DNA of 64,000 nt, taken from the NCBI RefSeq assembly GCF_014836715.1, contig NZ_JACSQI010000014.1:39082-103081 (forward strand), written 5' to 3'. Under the pieces are notes generated by a model, which had not been told where the DNA came from, made no database searches, and worked only from the letters and a program-made list of their open reading frames with translations. Both the position numbers and the translations under genes were made by a program. Source of the DNA: Escherichia whittamii (lineage in GTDB: Bacteria > Pseudomonadota > Gammaproteobacteria > Enterobacterales > Enterobacteriaceae). Positions 48,682 through 60,448 of the stretch are shown here, piece after piece (position 1 is the first letter of the stretch; the number at the start of each line of letters is the position of its first letter).

Positions 48682-49785
48682 GTGCAGGACGAGTTATACA
48701 TGGCGCGGGCGCTAAAGCTGGCGCAACGAGGACGCTTCACCACTCACCCTAATCCGAATGTCGGTTGCGTCATTGTGAAAGATGGCGAAATTGTCGGTGA
48801 AGGTTACCATCACCGCGCGGGCGAACCGCATGCCGAGGTACACGCGTTGCGCATGGCAGGTGAAAAAGCCAAAGGCGCAACGGCGTATGTGACACTCGAA
48901 CCTTGTAGTCATCATGGTCGTACACCACCTTGTTGTGACGCATTAATTGCTGCTGGCGTTGCGCGCGTGGTTGCTGCGATGCAGGACCCTAATCCGCAGG
49001 TCGCTGGGCGTGGACTTTACCGTTTGCAACAGGCCGGCATTGACGTCAGCCACGGCCTGATGATGAGTGAAGCCGAGCAATTGAATAAAGGCTTCCTCAA
49101 GCGGATGCGCACCGGCTTTCCTTATATCCAGTTGAAACTTGGCGCGTCACTAGATGGCCGCACAGCGATGGCCAGCGGTGAAAGCCAGTGGATCACTTCA
49201 CCTCAGGCGCGGCGCGATGTACAACGTCTGCGCGCGCAAAGTCATGCCATTTTAACCAGCAGCGCCACGGTGCTGGCAGACGATCCAGCCTTAACGGTGC
49301 GTTGGTCTGAACTGGATGAACAAACTCAGGCGCTCTATCCGCAACAAAATCTACGTCAGCCGGTACGGATAGTCATTGATAGCCAAAATCGCGTAACGCC
49401 GGAACACCGAATCGTGCAACAGCCGGGCGAAACCTGGTTTGCGCGTACACAGGAAGATTCTCGTGAATGGCCGGAAACGGTGCGTACATTGCTGATTCCA
49501 GAGCATAAAGATCATCTGGATCTGGTTGTGCTGATGATGCAACTCGGCAAGCAACAGATTAACAGTATCTGGGTGGAAGCGGGGCCAACGCTCGCTGGTG
49601 CATTGCTACAGGCTGGTTTAGTCGATGAGCTGATTGTCTATATCGCACCTAAACTATTAGGTAGCGACGCCCGCGGATTATGTACGCTGCCGGGGCTTGA
49701 GAAATTAGCCGACGCCCCCCAATTTAAATTCAAAGAGATACGTCATGTAGGCCCGGATGTTTGCCTGCATTTAGTGGGTGCATGA
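48682..49785 (+). CDS. ribD: Riboflavin biosynthesis deaminase/reductase RibD
   Basis: A bifunctional cytoplasmic enzyme, 367 residues. The N-terminal deaminase (residues 1–145) has the zinc motifs HAEVHAL and [16 protein letters not shown]. The C-terminal reductase (about 146–367) has [21 protein letters not shown] and the GGP-like [10 protein letters not shown]. It acts on the pyrimidine intermediate from GTP cyclohydrolase II. The start is GTG at 48682 after GGAGGAT. Confidence 0.98.
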
Positions 49786-49873
49786 TCTCCCGGCTCGAAA
49801 GGGAAGCAGCGCACGAAATATTATGCTAAAATCCGCCCCCCTGCGGGGCCATACTCGAACCCGAAGGAAGAAA

Positions 49874-50344
49874 ATGAACATTATTGAAGCTAACGTTGCT
49901 ACCCCGGACGCTCGCGTCGCCATCACCATTGCGCGTTTCAACAACTTTATCAATGACAGCCTGCTGGAAGGTGCGATTGACGCACTGAAACGTATCGGTC
50001 AGGTAAAAGATGAAAACATTACCGTTGTTTGGGTGCCTGGTGCCTACGAGCTGCCGCTGGCGGCTGGTGCACTGGCTAAAACCGGTAAATACGACGCGGT
50101 GATTGCGCTGGGGACGGTTATTCGTGGTGGCACTGCCCACTTTGAATACGTGGCTGGCGGTGCAAGCAACGGCCTGGCGCATGTTGCCCAGGATAGCGAA
50201 ATTCCGGTTGCTTTTGGGGTGTTGACCACTGAAAGCATTGAACAAGCGATTGAACGTGCTGGCACCAAAGCTGGCAACAAAGGTGCAGAAGCTGCACTGA
50301 CCGCGCTTGAAATGATTAATGTATTGAAAGCCATCAAGGCCTGA
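49874..50344 (+). CDS. ribE: 6,7-dimethyl-8-ribityllumazine synthase
   Basis: The penultimate riboflavin enzyme, also named RibH. It is 156 residues and forms an icosahedral 60-mer in the family. Visible motifs are [40 protein letters not shown] with catalytic His, and [16 protein letters not shown]. The ATG at 49874 after AAGGAAG is right for length; the frame opens in the gap after ribD. nusB follows 19 bases later. Confidence 0.98.
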
Positions 50345-50363
50345 AATTAGTAAGGGGAAATCC

Positions 50364-50783
50364 GTGAAACCTGCTGCTCGTCGCCGCGCTCGTGAGTGTG
50401 CCGTCCAGGCGCTCTACTCCTGGCAGTTGTCCCAGAACGACATCGCTGATGTTGAATACCAGTTCCTGGCTGAACAGGATGTAAAAGACGTTGACATCCT
50501 GTACTTCCGTGAGCTGCTGGCCGGGGTGGCGACTAACACCGCATACCTCGACGGACTGATGAAGCCATACCTGTCCCGCCTGCTGGAAGAGCTGGGTCAG
50601 GTAGAAAAAGCAGTACTGCGCATTGCGCTGTACGAGCTGTCTAAACGTAGCGATGTGCCGTACAAAGTGGCCATTAACGAAGCGATCGAACTGGCGAAAT
50701 CGTTCGGCGCAGAAGACAGCCATAAGTTCGTCAACGGCGTACTGGATAAAGCAGCACCTGTGATTCGCCCTAACAAAAAGTGA
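50364..50783 (+). CDS. nusB: Transcription antitermination factor NusB
   Basis: A 139-residue all-helical protein that with NusE (S10) binds boxA RNA in rRNA operon antitermination. Start GTG 50364 after AAGGGGA. The N-terminal arginine-rich [23 protein letters not shown] is the RNA-binding face, and [18 protein letters not shown] is the conserved C-terminal block. A long-loop terminator-like hairpin lies before thiL. Confidence 0.98.
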   Translation: MKPAARRRARECAVQALYSWQLSQNDIADVEYQFLAEQDVKDVDILYFRELLAGVATNTAYLDGLMKPYLSRLLEELGQVEKAVLRIALYELSKRSDVPYKVAINEAIELAKSFGAEDSHKFVNGVLDKAAPVIRPNKK

Positions 50784-50788
50784 TATCC

Positions 50789-50838
50789 AGGCCGGCAGAG
50801 TAACGGAAAGACAGTTCCGCACTTGCCGGCCTTTTCTT
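50789..50838 (+). terminator. Terminator-like hairpin between nusB and thiL
   Basis: AGGCCGGCA and TGCCGGCCT pair perfectly over nine bases with a 26-base loop, followed by TTTCTTTT. It could attenuate rather than stop transcription into thiL. Confidence 0.7.
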
Positions 50839-50861
50839 TTTCACCTGCTGAGGCATAACGT

Positions 50862-51839
50862 ATGGCATGTGGCGAGTTCTCCCTGATTGCCCGTTATTTT
50901 GACCGTGTAAGAAGTTCTCGTCTTGATGTCGAACTGGGCATCGGCGACGATTGCGCACTTCTCAATATCCCCGAAAAACAGACTCTGGCGATCAGTACCG
51001 ATACGTTGGTAGCGGGCAACCATTTCCTCCCTGATATCGATCCTGCGGATCTGGCGTATAAAGCACTGGCGGTAAACTTAAGCGATCTGGCGGCAATGGG
51101 TGCCGATCCGGCATGGCTGACGCTGGCATTAACCTTACCGGACGTAGACGAACCGTGGCTTGAGTCCTTCAGCGACAGTTTGTTTGAGCTCCTCAATTAT
51201 TACGATATGCAACTCATTGGTGGCGACACCACGCGTGGACCACTGTCGATGACGTTGGGTATCCACGGCTTTGTCCCAATGGGACGAGCCTTAACGCGTT
51301 CTGGTGCAAAGCCGGGGGACTGGATTTATGTGACCGGCACGCCGGGCGATAGCGCCGCCGGACTGGCTCTCTTGCAGAACCGTCTCCATGTGGCAGACGC
51401 TAAAGATGCGGACTACTTAATCAAACGCCATCTCCGCCCATCGCCGCGTATTTTACAGGGACAGGCGCTGCGCGATCTGGCGAATTCAGCCATCGATCTC
51501 TCTGATGGATTGATTTCCGATCTCGGACATATCGTGAAAGCCAGCGACTGCGGCGCACGTATTGATCTGACATTGCTGCCGTTTTCTGACGCACTTTCTC
51601 GCCACGTTGAACCGGAACAGGCGTTGCGCTGGGCGCTCTCTGGTGGCGAAGATTACGAATTGTGTTTTACTGTGCCGGAACTTAACCGTGGCGCGCTGGA
51701 TGTCGCTTTGGGTCATCTTGGCGTACCGTTTACGTGTATCGGGCAAATGACCGCCGATATCGAAGGGCTTTGTTTTATTCGTGACGGCGAACCTGTCACG
51801 TTAGACTGGAAAGGATATGACCATTTTGCCACGCCATAA
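50862..51839 (+). CDS. thiL: Thiamine-monophosphate kinase
   Basis: The last step of thiamine diphosphate synthesis, ATP-dependent. It is 325 residues with an N-terminal FSLIARYFD, the metal-binding GIGDDCALL and [10 protein letters not shown], and the central [18 protein letters not shown] is near the C-terminus. No TPP riboswitch is present, as expected for salvage genes. It overlaps the pgpA start by 23 bases. Confidence 0.98.
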   Translation: MACGEFSLIARYFDRVRSSRLDVELGIGDDCALLNIPEKQTLAISTDTLVAGNHFLPDIDPADLAYKALAVNLSDLAAMGADPAWLTLALTLPDVDEPWLESFSDSLFELLNYYDMQLIGGDTTRGPLSMTLGIHGFVPMGRALTRSGAKPGDWIYVTGTPGDSAAGLALLQNRLHVADAKDADYLIKRHLRPSPRILQGQALRDLANSAIDLSDGLISDLGHIVKASDCGARIDLTLLPFSDALSRHVEPEQALRWALSGGEDYELCFTVPELNRGALDVALGHLGVPFTCIGQMTADIEGLCFIRDGEPVTLDWKGYDHFATP

Positions 51840-52335
51840 AGATGTCGCGAAAAGTCGCCTGAAAATGAGTAATCCGTGGCATTTGCTTGCTGTCGGATTC
51901 GGGAGTGGGTTAAGCCCGATCGTTCCAGGCACGATGGGGTCGCTGGCGGCGATTCCCTTCTGGTATCTGATGACCTTTTTACCCTGGCAGCTCTATTCTC
52001 TGGTGGTGATGCTGGGGATCTGTATTGGCGTTTATCTTTGCCATCAGACCGCGAAAGATATGGGCGTGCACGATCACGGCAGTATCGTCTGGGACGAATT
52101 TATCGGCATGTGGATCACTCTGATGGCGCTGCCGACCAATGACTGGCAGTGGGTCGCCGCCGGGTTTGTTATTTTCCGTATTCTGGATATGTGGAAACCG
52201 TGGCCGATCCGCTGGTTTGATCGCAATGTGCATGGTGGTATGGGGATCATGATCGACGATATTGTCGCAGGGGTGATTTCTGCTGGCATACTGTACTTTA
52301 TCGGTCATCACTGGCCGCTGGGTATTCTGTCGTAG
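51817..52335 (+). CDS. pgpA: Phosphatidylglycerophosphatase A
   Basis: An inner-membrane lipid phosphatase making phosphatidylglycerol, 172 residues. Conserved motifs are [19 protein letters not shown] at about residues 28–46, the acidic VWDEFIGMW and [20 protein letters not shown]. Hydrophobic segments occur at about 45–75, 110–125 and 145–165. It starts inside the thiL end. It ends the cluster, followed by a BIME. Confidence 0.97.
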   Translation: MTILPRHKDVAKSRLKMSNPWHLLAVGFGSGLSPIVPGTMGSLAAIPFWYLMTFLPWQLYSLVVMLGICIGVYLCHQTAKDMGVHDHGSIVWDEFIGMWITLMALPTNDWQWVAAGFVIFRILDMWKPWPIRWFDRNVHGGMGIMIDDIVAGVISAGILYFIGHHWPLGILS

Positions 52336-52417
52336 GCTGAATAAGGCGCTCACGCCGCATCCGGCGATTGTGCACCGATGCCTGATAGGACGCTTGTCGC
52401 GTCTTATCAGGCCGACA
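52334..52417. repeat. BIME between pgpA and yajO
   Basis: GAATAAGGCGCTCACGCCGC with ATCCGGCG, and GATGCCTGATAGGACGC with GCGTCTTATCAGGCC, are inverted REP units in a convergent gap. Confidence 0.85.
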
Positions 52418-52420
52418 TTT

Positions 52421-53395
52421 CTATTTAAAACCTACCACCGGATGCGGTTTATACGGCGTTTCCAGTTCGGCAATTTGTTCCGGCTTCAAGGTGATGTCCA
52501 CCGCGTTCAGCAATTCATCAAGCTGCTCTTCCCGCGACGTTCCGATAATCGGTGCGGCAATGCCCGGTTTGCTTAACAACCAGGCCAGCGCGACCTGTGC
52601 TCGTGTCGCGCCCAGTTCTTCACTGACGCCAGTTAACCGTTCTGCGATCCGCGCGTCATTTTCATCGCTTTCTTTATAGAGATTTTTTCCCACCTCATCA
52701 GACACCAAACGTGCAGTGTTTTCTCCCCACGGGCGTGTCAGACGACCCCGCGCCAACGGGCTCCACGGGATCACCGCCACGCCCTCCTGATAACACAGCG
52801 GCAGCATCTCGCGTTCTTCTTCGCGGTAAATCAGATTGTAGTGATCCTGCATACTGACAAACTGCGCCCAGCCGTGCTGTTTTTGCAGTTCCAGCGCCTG
52901 AGCAAACTGCGAGGCGTGCATGGATGACGCACCGATATAACGCGCTTTCCCGGCTTTTACCACGTCATTCAGGGCTTCCAGCGTCTCTTCAATCGGCGTG
53001 TTGTAATCCCAGCGGTGAATTTGCAGGATATCAACATACTCCATGCCGAGACGTTGCAGACTGTCGTCAATAGAACGTAGAATTTGCGAGCGGGATAAAC
53101 CTTCTGGCAAATCACCAACGCGATGGAAAACTTTTGTCGCGACGACCACGTCATCGCGACGGGCGAAATCCCTCAGTGCGCGACCGACGATCTCTTCGCT
53201 GCTGCCGTCAGAATAGCTATTGGCGGTATCAAAGAAATTTATGCCGCCTTCCAGCGCGCGTTTAATTATGGGACGGCTGCTCTCTTCCGGCAGTGTCCAT
53301 GCGTGATTACCGCGATCCGGCTCGCCAAAGGTCATACAGCCGAGGCAAAGTCGGGAAACGCGAAGGTCGGTTTTTCCTAAGGGGTTGTATTGCAT
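52421..53395 (-). CDS. yajO: Aldo/keto reductase YajO
   Basis: A 324-residue NADPH-dependent oxidoreductase of the AKR family. It has the catalytic tetrad contexts FFDTANSYSDGSSEEIVGRAL, VVATKVF and LQIHRWDYNTPIEETLEAL. The C-terminal cofactor motif IAAPIIGTSREEQLDE is present. It has been connected with the ribose 5-phosphate to 1-deoxyxylulose route, which would fit its place after dxs. It is separated from dxs by 54 bases. Confidence 0.95.
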   Translation of the reverse strand: MQYNPLGKTDLRVSRLCLGCMTFGEPDRGNHAWTLPEESSRPIIKRALEGGINFFDTANSYSDGSSEEIVGRALRDFARRDDVVVATKVFHRVGDLPEGLSRSQILRSIDDSLQRLGMEYVDILQIHRWDYNTPIEETLEALNDVVKAGKARYIGASSMHASQFAQALELQKQHGWAQFVSMQDHYNLIYREEEREMLPLCYQEGVAVIPWSPLARGRLTRPWGENTARLVSDEVGKNLYKESDENDARIAERLTGVSEELGATRAQVALAWLLSKPGIAAPIIGTSREEQLDELLNAVDITLKPEQIAELETPYKPHPVVGFK

Positions 53396-53449
53396 GCTGC
53401 CACTCCTACCATGAATAATTTCTTAAGCATAGCAGGAGTGGAGTAGGGA

Positions 53450-55312
53450 TTATGCCAGCCAGGCCTTGATTTTGGCTTCCAAACCGGTGGCATCGAGGCC
53501 GAGTTCGGCGCGCATTTCTTCCTGAGTTCCTTGTGGAATAAAGAAGTCCGGCAGGCCAATATTCAGCACTGGCACGGGTTTACGATGTGCCATCAGCACT
53601 TCGTTCACGCCGCTGCCTGCGCCGCCCATAATGGCGTTTTCTTCAACGGTTACCAGCGCTTCGTGGCTGGCGGCCATTTCCAGAATTAACGTTTCATCAA
53701 GCGGCTTCACAAAACGCATATCGACCAGCGTGGCGTTCAGCGACTCTGCGACTTTTGCCGCTTCCGGCATCAGCGTACCGAAGTTAAGGATCGCCAGTTT
53801 TTCACCACGACGTTTCACAATGCCTTTGCCAATCGGTAGTTTTTCCAGTGGCGTCAACTCAACGCCGACGGCATTGCCGCGCGGGTAGCGCACCGCTGAC
53901 GGGCCATCGTTATAGTGATAGCCGGTATAGAGCATCTGGCGACATTCGTTTTCATCGCTCGGGGTCATAATGACCATTTCCGGAATGCAGCGCAGGTAAG
54001 AGAGATCGAAAGCGCCCTGGTGGGTTTGACCATCAGCACCAACAATGCCTGCGCGGTCGATGGCAAACAGGACTGGCAGCTTTTGAATTGCCACGTCATG
54101 CAGCACCTGATCATAGGCGCGTTGCAGGAAGGTGGAGTAAATTGCCACGATAGGTTTGTAACCACCAATCGCCAGACCAGCGGCAAAGGTCACCGCGTGT
54201 TGCTCGGCAATCGCTACATCAAAATAGCGATCCGGGAATTTACGTGAAAACTCGACCATGCCGGAACCTTCGCGCATCGCCGGCGTAATCGCCATCAGCT
54301 TGTTGTCTTTAGCCGCAGTTTCGCATAACCAGTCGCCAAAGATTTTTGAATAGCTCGGCAGGCCACCGCTACTTTTCGGCAAACAACCGCTGGAGGGATC
54401 AAATTTAGGCACGGCGTGGAAGGTGATAGGGTCTTTTTCTGCCGGTTCATAACCACGACCTTTTTTGGTCATGATATGCAGGAACTGCGGGCCTTTCAGG
54501 TCGCGCATGTTCTTAAGCGTGGTGATAAGCCCCAGCACATCGTGACCGTCAACCGGGCCGATGTAGTTAAAGCCCAGCTCTTCAAACAACGTGCCAGGCA
54601 CCACCATGCCTTTAATATGTTCTTCGGTACGTTTGAGCAGCTCTTTAATGGGCGGCACGCCAGAGAAAACTTTTTTCCCGCCTTCACGCAATGAAGAGTA
54701 AAGCTTACCGGAAAGCAGCTGCGCCAGATGGTTGTTGAGCGCGCCAACATTTTCGGAAATCGACATTTCATTGTCGTTGAGGACCACCAGCATATCAGGA
54801 CGGATATCGCCCGCGTGGTTCATCGCTTCAAACGCCATGCCAGCGGTAATCGCACCGTCGCCAATCACGCAGACGGTGCGGCGATTCTTGCCTTCTTTTT
54901 CAGCAGCAACAGCAATACCAATTCCGGCACTGATGGAGGTTGATGAATGCCCGACGCTTAATACGTCATATTCACTTTCGCCGCGCCACGGGAACGGGTG
55001 CAGGCCGCCTTTCTGACGGATGGTGCCGATTCTGTCGCGGCGTCCGGTCAAAATTTTATGCGGATAAGCCTGATGTCCTACATCCCAGATTAACTGGTCA
55101 AAGGGAGTGTTATAGACGTAGTGCAGCGCCACGGTCAGTTCGACCGTGCCCAGCCCGGAGGCGAAGTGCCCGCTGGAACGGCTCACGCTGTCGAGTAAAT
55201 AGCGGCGCAGTTCGTCGCAGAGTTTCGGTAAACTCTCTTTTGGCAACAGTCGTAACTCCTGGGTGGAGTCGACCAGTGCCAGGGTCGGGTATTTGGCAAT
55301 ATCAAAACTCAT
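53450..55312 (-). CDS. dxs: 1-deoxy-D-xylulose-5-phosphate synthase
   Basis: A thiamine diphosphate enzyme joining pyruvate and glyceraldehyde 3-phosphate, the first step of the MEP isoprenoid pathway. It is 620 residues. It has the TPP motif [18 protein letters not shown] with a distal [12 protein letters not shown], the N-terminal [27 protein letters not shown] region with catalytic His ([10 protein letters not shown]), and a transketolase pyrimidine domain with [13 protein letters not shown]. It follows ispA by 24 bases in an xseB–ispA–dxs–yajO operon. Confidence 0.99.
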   Translation of the reverse strand: MSFDIAKYPTLALVDSTQELRLLPKESLPKLCDELRRYLLDSVSRSSGHFASGLGTVELTVALHYVYNTPFDQLIWDVGHQAYPHKILTGRRDRIGTIRQKGGLHPFPWRGESEYDVLSVGHSSTSISAGIGIAVAAEKEGKNRRTVCVIGDGAITAGMAFEAMNHAGDIRPDMLVVLNDNEMSISENVGALNNHLAQLLSGKLYSSLREGGKKVFSGVPPIKELLKRTEEHIKGMVVPGTLFEELGFNYIGPVDGHDVLGLITTLKNMRDLKGPQFLHIMTKKGRGYEPAEKDPITFHAVPKFDPSSGCLPKSSGGLPSYSKIFGDWLCETAAKDNKLMAITPAMREGSGMVEFSRKFPDRYFDVAIAEQHAVTFAAGLAIGGYKPIVAIYSTFLQRAYDQVLHDVAIQKLPVLFAIDRAGIVGADGQTHQGAFDLSYLRCIPEMVIMTPSDENECRQMLYTGYHYNDGPSAVRYPRGNAVGVELTPLEKLPIGKGIVKRRGEKLAILNFGTLMPEAAKVAESLNATLVDMRFVKPLDETLILEMAASHEALVTVEENAIMGGAGSGVNEVLMAHRKPVPVLNIGLPDFFIPQGTQEEMRAELGLDATGLEAKIKAWLA

Positions 55313-55336
55313 CAGGGGCCTATTAATACTTATTGT

Positions 55337-56236
55337 TTATTTATTACGCTGGATGATGTAGTCCGCTAGCGCTTCCAGTGCCGAGGTATCGAGTGACTGT
55401 TCAGCCAGTTGTTTCAGTGACTGGCGGGCATCGTCGATCAGATCCCGGGCTTTCTTCCGGGCTTGCTCAAGACCCAGAAGTGCAGGGTAGGTACTTTTGC
55501 CAAGTTGCTGGTCGGCACCCTGACGTTTTCCCAACGTTGCAGTATCTCCCACCACATCCAGGATGTCATCCTGAACCTGGAAGGCAAGGCCGATGCTCTC
55601 TGCATACTTGTCGAGAATTGGCAGAGCACGACGTCCTTTATCTCCGGCGCTTAATGCACCAAGGCGAACGGCGGCGCGAATCAATGCGCCTGTTTTATGA
55701 CGATGAATACGCTCGAGTGCGTCCAGAGGTACGTGTTTGCCTTCCGCATCTAAATCTAATGCCTGACCGCCGCACATTCCGGCAATACCGCTGGCATTCG
55801 CCAGTTCAGAAATCATCGAAATTCTGTCGCGGTCCGACACTTCCGGCATATCGGCATCGCTTAAAATCGAGAACGCCAGCGTTTGCAGAGCATCGCCAGC
55901 GAGAATTGCGTTGGCTTCACCAAACTTCACATGACAGGTTGGTAAACCGCGACGCAGATCGTCATCATCCATTGCCGGTAAATCATCATGAATTAATGAG
56001 TAAGCGTGGATACACTCTACGGCGGCGGCGGGTGCGTCCAGGGTGTTCATGCTTACGCCGAACATCTGACCAGTGGCATAGACCAGGAAAGGCCGCAGGC
56101 GCTTACCACCTAATAATGCGCCATACTGCATGGTTTCGACCACGGGAGTGTTCTGAAAGGGCAGTGGGGCGATATAACGGCTCAGCGCCTGGTTGGCCTG
56201 CTTAACGCAGGCTTCGAGTTGCTGCGGAAAGTCCAT
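55337..56236 (-). CDS. ispA: Farnesyl diphosphate synthase IspA
   Basis: A prenyltransferase, 299 residues, making farnesyl diphosphate from IPP and DMAPP. Both aspartate-rich motifs are visible: HDDLPAMDDDDLRRG (first) and FQVQDDILDVVGD (second), with GGKRLRPFL near the N-terminus. It feeds quinone, undecaprenyl and heme O synthesis. It overlaps xseB by one base and precedes dxs. Confidence 0.99.
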   Translation of the reverse strand: MDFPQQLEACVKQANQALSRYIAPLPFQNTPVVETMQYGALLGGKRLRPFLVYATGQMFGVSMNTLDAPAAAVECIHAYSLIHDDLPAMDDDDLRRGLPTCHVKFGEANAILAGDALQTLAFSILSDADMPEVSDRDRISMISELANASGIAGMCGGQALDLDAEGKHVPLDALERIHRHKTGALIRAAVRLGALSAGDKGRRALPILDKYAESIGLAFQVQDDILDVVGDTATLGKRQGADQQLGKSTYPALLGLEQARKKARDLIDDARQSLKQLAEQSLDTSALEALADYIIQRNK

Positions 56237-56478
56237 TACTCATTGTCCGGTGTAAAAGGGGTTGGAGAGGCGTCTTCATTGTCGGACAGCAAAATTTGTA
56301 CACGCTGTTCGGCTTGTTGCAATTTGGCCTGCCCCTGACGTGCCAGCTGTACGCCGCGTTCGAACTCGTTCAGCGCCTCTTCCAGCGGTAGGTCGCCACT
56401 TTCCAGACGGGTCACAATCTGTTCCAGCTCGCCCAGCGCCTTTTCAAAGCTGGCGGGCGCCTCATTTTTCTTCGGCAT
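56236..56478 (-). CDS. xseB: Exonuclease VII small subunit
   Basis: An 80-residue helical protein that joins XseA in a single-strand exonuclease. The sequence [19 protein letters not shown] then [26 protein letters not shown] is a two-helix coiled-coil hairpin. Starts ATG 56478. The first gene of the xseB–ispA–dxs–yajO operon; its stop overlaps the ispA start by one base. Confidence 0.98.
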   Translation of the reverse strand: MPKKNEAPASFEKALGELEQIVTRLESGDLPLEEALNEFERGVQLARQGQAKLQQAEQRVQILLSDNEDASPTPFTPDNE

Positions 56479-56683
56479 AATGAATGTCTGACTCTCAATA
56501 TTTTTAGCCCCGTCATGGTAACGGACTCAGGGCAAATAGCAAATAACGCGCAATGGTAAGGTGATGTGCGCAGCAAAGCGATGTTAGTGGTATACTTCCG
56601 CGCCTGGATGCAGCCGCAGGTGTGGGCTGCTGTATTTTTCCCTAAACAAGTCGCTTAAGACTTGCCAACGAACCATTGCCGCC

Positions 56684-58132
56684 ATGAAGTTTATCATTAA
56701 ATTGTTCCCGGAAATCACCATCAAGAGCCAATCTGTGCGCTTGCGCTTTATAAAAATCCTTACCGGGAACATTCGTAACGTTTTAAAGCACTATGATGAG
56801 ACGCTCGCTGTTGTCCGCCACTGGGATAACATCGAAGTTCGCGCGAAAGATGAAAACCAGCGTCTGGCCATCCGCGACGCCCTGACTCGCATTCCGGGTA
56901 TCCACCATATTCTCGAAGTCGAAGACGTGCCGTTTACCGACATGCACGATATTTTTGAGAAAGCGTTGGTTCAGTATCGCGATCAGCTGGAAGGCAAAAC
57001 CTTCTGCGTGCGCGTGAAGCGCCGCGGTAAGCATGATTTTAGCTCAATTGATGTAGAACGTTACGTCGGTGGTGGTTTGAATCAACATATTGAATCCGCA
57101 CGCGTGAAGCTGACGAATCCAGAAGTGACTGTCCATCTGGAAGTCGAAGACGATCGTCTCCTGCTGATCAAAGGCCGCTACGAAGGCATTGGCGGTTTCC
57201 CGATCGGCACTCAGGAAGATGTATTGTCGCTCATTTCCGGCGGTTTTGACTCCGGAGTTTCCAGCTATATGTTGATGCGTCGCGGCTGCCGCGTGCATTA
57301 CTGCTTCTTTAATCTCGGCGGCGCGGCACACGAAATTGGCGTGCGTCAGGTGGCGCATTATCTGTGGAATCGCTTTGGCAGCTCCCACCGCGTGCGTTTT
57401 GTCGCCATTAATTTCGAACCGGTAGTCGGGGAAATTCTCGAGAAAATCGACGACGGTCAGATGGGCGTTATCCTCAAGCGTATGATGGTGCGTGCCGCGT
57501 CGAAAGTGGCTGAACGTTACGGCGTACAGGCACTGGTGACCGGCGAGGCGCTGGGACAGGTGTCCAGCCAGACCCTGACTAATCTGCGTTTAATTGATAA
57601 TGTCTCCGATACGCTGATCCTGCGTCCGCTGATCTCTTACGACAAAGAACACATCATCAACCTGGCTCGCCAGATTGGCACTGAAGATTTTGCCCGCACC
57701 ATGCCGGAATATTGCGGCGTGATCTCCAAAAGCCCGACGGTGAAAGCGGTTAAGTCGAAGATTGAAGCGGAAGAAGAGAAGTTCGACTTCAGCATTCTCG
57801 ATAAAGTGGTTGAGGAAGCGAATAACGTTGATATCCGCGAAATCGCCCAGCAGACCGAGCAGGAAGTGGTTGAAGTGGAAACCGTCAATGGTTTCGGCCC
57901 GAACGACGTGATCCTCGATATCCGTTCTATCGATGAACAAGAAGATAAGCCGCTGAAAGTTGAAGGCATCGACGTGGTTTCTCTGCCGTTCTATAAACTG
58001 AGCACCAAATTTGGCGATCTCGACCAGAACAAAACCTGGCTGTTGTGGTGTGAGCGTGGGGTGATGAGCCGTCTGCAGGCGCTCTATCTGCGCGAGCAGG
58101 GCTTTAAGAATGTGAAGGTGTATCGCCCGTAA
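56684..58132 (+). CDS. thiI: tRNA 4-thiouridine sulfurtransferase ThiI
   Basis: Makes 4-thiouridine in tRNA and contributes sulfur for the thiamine thiazole. It is 482 residues with a ferredoxin-like and THUMP N-terminal region (about residues 1–165), a PP-loop ATPase with [12 protein letters not shown] (about 187–198) and a C-terminal rhodanese domain whose active Cys is C456 in [10 protein letters not shown]. The ATG at 56684 is well placed. It is monocistronic and ends at a palindrome opposite yajL. Confidence 0.98.
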   Translation: MKFIIKLFPEITIKSQSVRLRFIKILTGNIRNVLKHYDETLAVVRHWDNIEVRAKDENQRLAIRDALTRIPGIHHILEVEDVPFTDMHDIFEKALVQYRDQLEGKTFCVRVKRRGKHDFSSIDVERYVGGGLNQHIESARVKLTNPEVTVHLEVEDDRLLLIKGRYEGIGGFPIGTQEDVLSLISGGFDSGVSSYMLMRRGCRVHYCFFNLGGAAHEIGVRQVAHYLWNRFGSSHRVRFVAINFEPVVGEILEKIDDGQMGVILKRMMVRAASKVAERYGVQALVTGEALGQVSSQTLTNLRLIDNVSDTLILRPLISYDKEHIINLARQIGTEDFARTMPEYCGVISKSPTVKAVKSKIEAEEEKFDFSILDKVVEEANNVDIREIAQQTEQEVVEVETVNGFGPNDVILDIRSIDEQEDKPLKVEGIDVVSLPFYKLSTKFGDLDQNKTWLLWCERGVMSRLQALYLREQGFKNVKVYRP

Positions 58133-58145
58133 TTGGTGGTTTTTA

Positions 58146-58169
58146 CGTCGCATCTGGCCAGATGCGACG
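58146..58169. repeat. Perfect 24-base palindrome between thiI and yajL
   Basis: CGTCGCATCTGG is directly followed by its reverse complement CCAGATGCGACG with no loop. It sits 14 bases after the thiI stop in a convergent gap. REP-like bases (GCATCTGGCC) suggest a derived REP half serving as a transcription end. Confidence 0.75.
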
Positions 58170-58185
58170 CTTACCGCATCCGACA

Positions 58186-59650
<1,465 letters not shown>

Positions 59651-59692
59651 TGTTCCTCCTCACCCGCAACCACTCCGGGTGTTCAATAAGGC

Positions 59693-59740
59693 TATCCCTT
59701 AATTGTGCATGCTGTTGTGACTATGCACAATTAAGGGATA
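59693..59740. repeat. 18-base inverted repeat in the panE–yajQ divergent gap
   Basis: TATCCCTTAATTGTGCAT and its exact reverse complement ATGCACAATTAAGGGATA are separated by 12 bases (GCTGTTGTGACT). The stem is perfect and AT-rich. It is in the intergenic space of two divergent genes, about 43 bases from the panE start, and is not a REP unit. An operator, RNA hairpin in the yajQ leader, or inserted mini-element are possible. Confidence 0.8.
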
Positions 59741-59817
59741 CGTCCTGGTGCAGGACTGTCGGTTATTTAACTTTGCAGGTATTATGCTTCGCATCAAAAA
59801 TGAAGGGAGAGGAAAAG

Positions 59818-60309
59818 ATGCCATCTTTCGATATTGTTTCTGAAGTTGATCTTCAGGAAGCGCGTAACGCGGTAGATAACGCGAGCCGCGAAGTGGAGTC
59901 CCGTTTTGACTTCCGTAACGTTGAAGCCTCATTTGAGCTGAACGACGCCAGCAAAACCATCAAAGTGTTGAGCGAGTCCGATTTCCAGGTCAATCAGTTG
60001 TTGGATATTCTGCGTGCCAAGCTGCTGAAGCGCGGCATTGAAGGCAGTTCGCTGGATGTACCGGAAAATATCGTTCATAGCGGTAAAACCTGGTTTGTGG
60101 AAGCGAAACTGAAACAGGGCATTGAAAGCGCGACCCAGAAGAAAATCGTTAAGATGATCAAAGACAGTAAACTGAAAGTGCAGGCGCAAATTCAGGGCGA
60201 TGAGATCCGCGTAACGGGCAAATCTCGTGATGATTTGCAGGCTGTCATGGCGATGGTTCGCGGTGGCGATCTCGGTCAGCCGTTCCAGTTCAAAAACTTC
60301 CGCGATTAA
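59818..60309 (+). CDS. yajQ: Nucleotide-binding protein YajQ
   Basis: A 163-residue UPF0234 protein of two RNP-like folds, binding nucleotides (GTP/ATP/tRNA in E. coli, c-di-GMP in Xanthomonas). The sequence starts [20 protein letters not shown] and ends [23 protein letters not shown], the family ends. The ATG at 59818 follows AGGGAGAGG. The upstream open frame crosses the large inverted repeat and is not coding. A BIME follows. Confidence 0.95.
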
Positions 60310-60332
60310 TCGCGAATACGTGCGTTTTATTC

Positions 60333-60433
60333 ATGCCGGATGCGGCATGAATGCCTTATCAGGCCTACAACAGTTTGTAAATTCAAAAGATTGCTGCAAC
60401 TTTGTAGGCCTGATAAGCGTAGCGCAGCAGGCA
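60333..60433. repeat. BIME between yajQ and yajR
   Basis: ATGCCGGATGCGGCATG, GCCTTATCAGGCCTAC and the inverted GTAGGCCTGATAAGCG with GCGCAGCAGGCAA form two REP units about 35 bases apart in a convergent gap. Confidence 0.85.
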
Positions 60434-60448
60434 ATTTCGCCTCGTTTT

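Noticed and set aside
50784..50861. TPP riboswitch ahead of thiL
   Set aside because: The sequence forms a plain hairpin with a T tract and lacks the conserved thi-box bases.
55378..56205. A 275-codon plus-strand frame opposite ispA
   Set aside because: Shadow of a well conserved gene; composition is Arg/His/Pro-rich and shows no domain.
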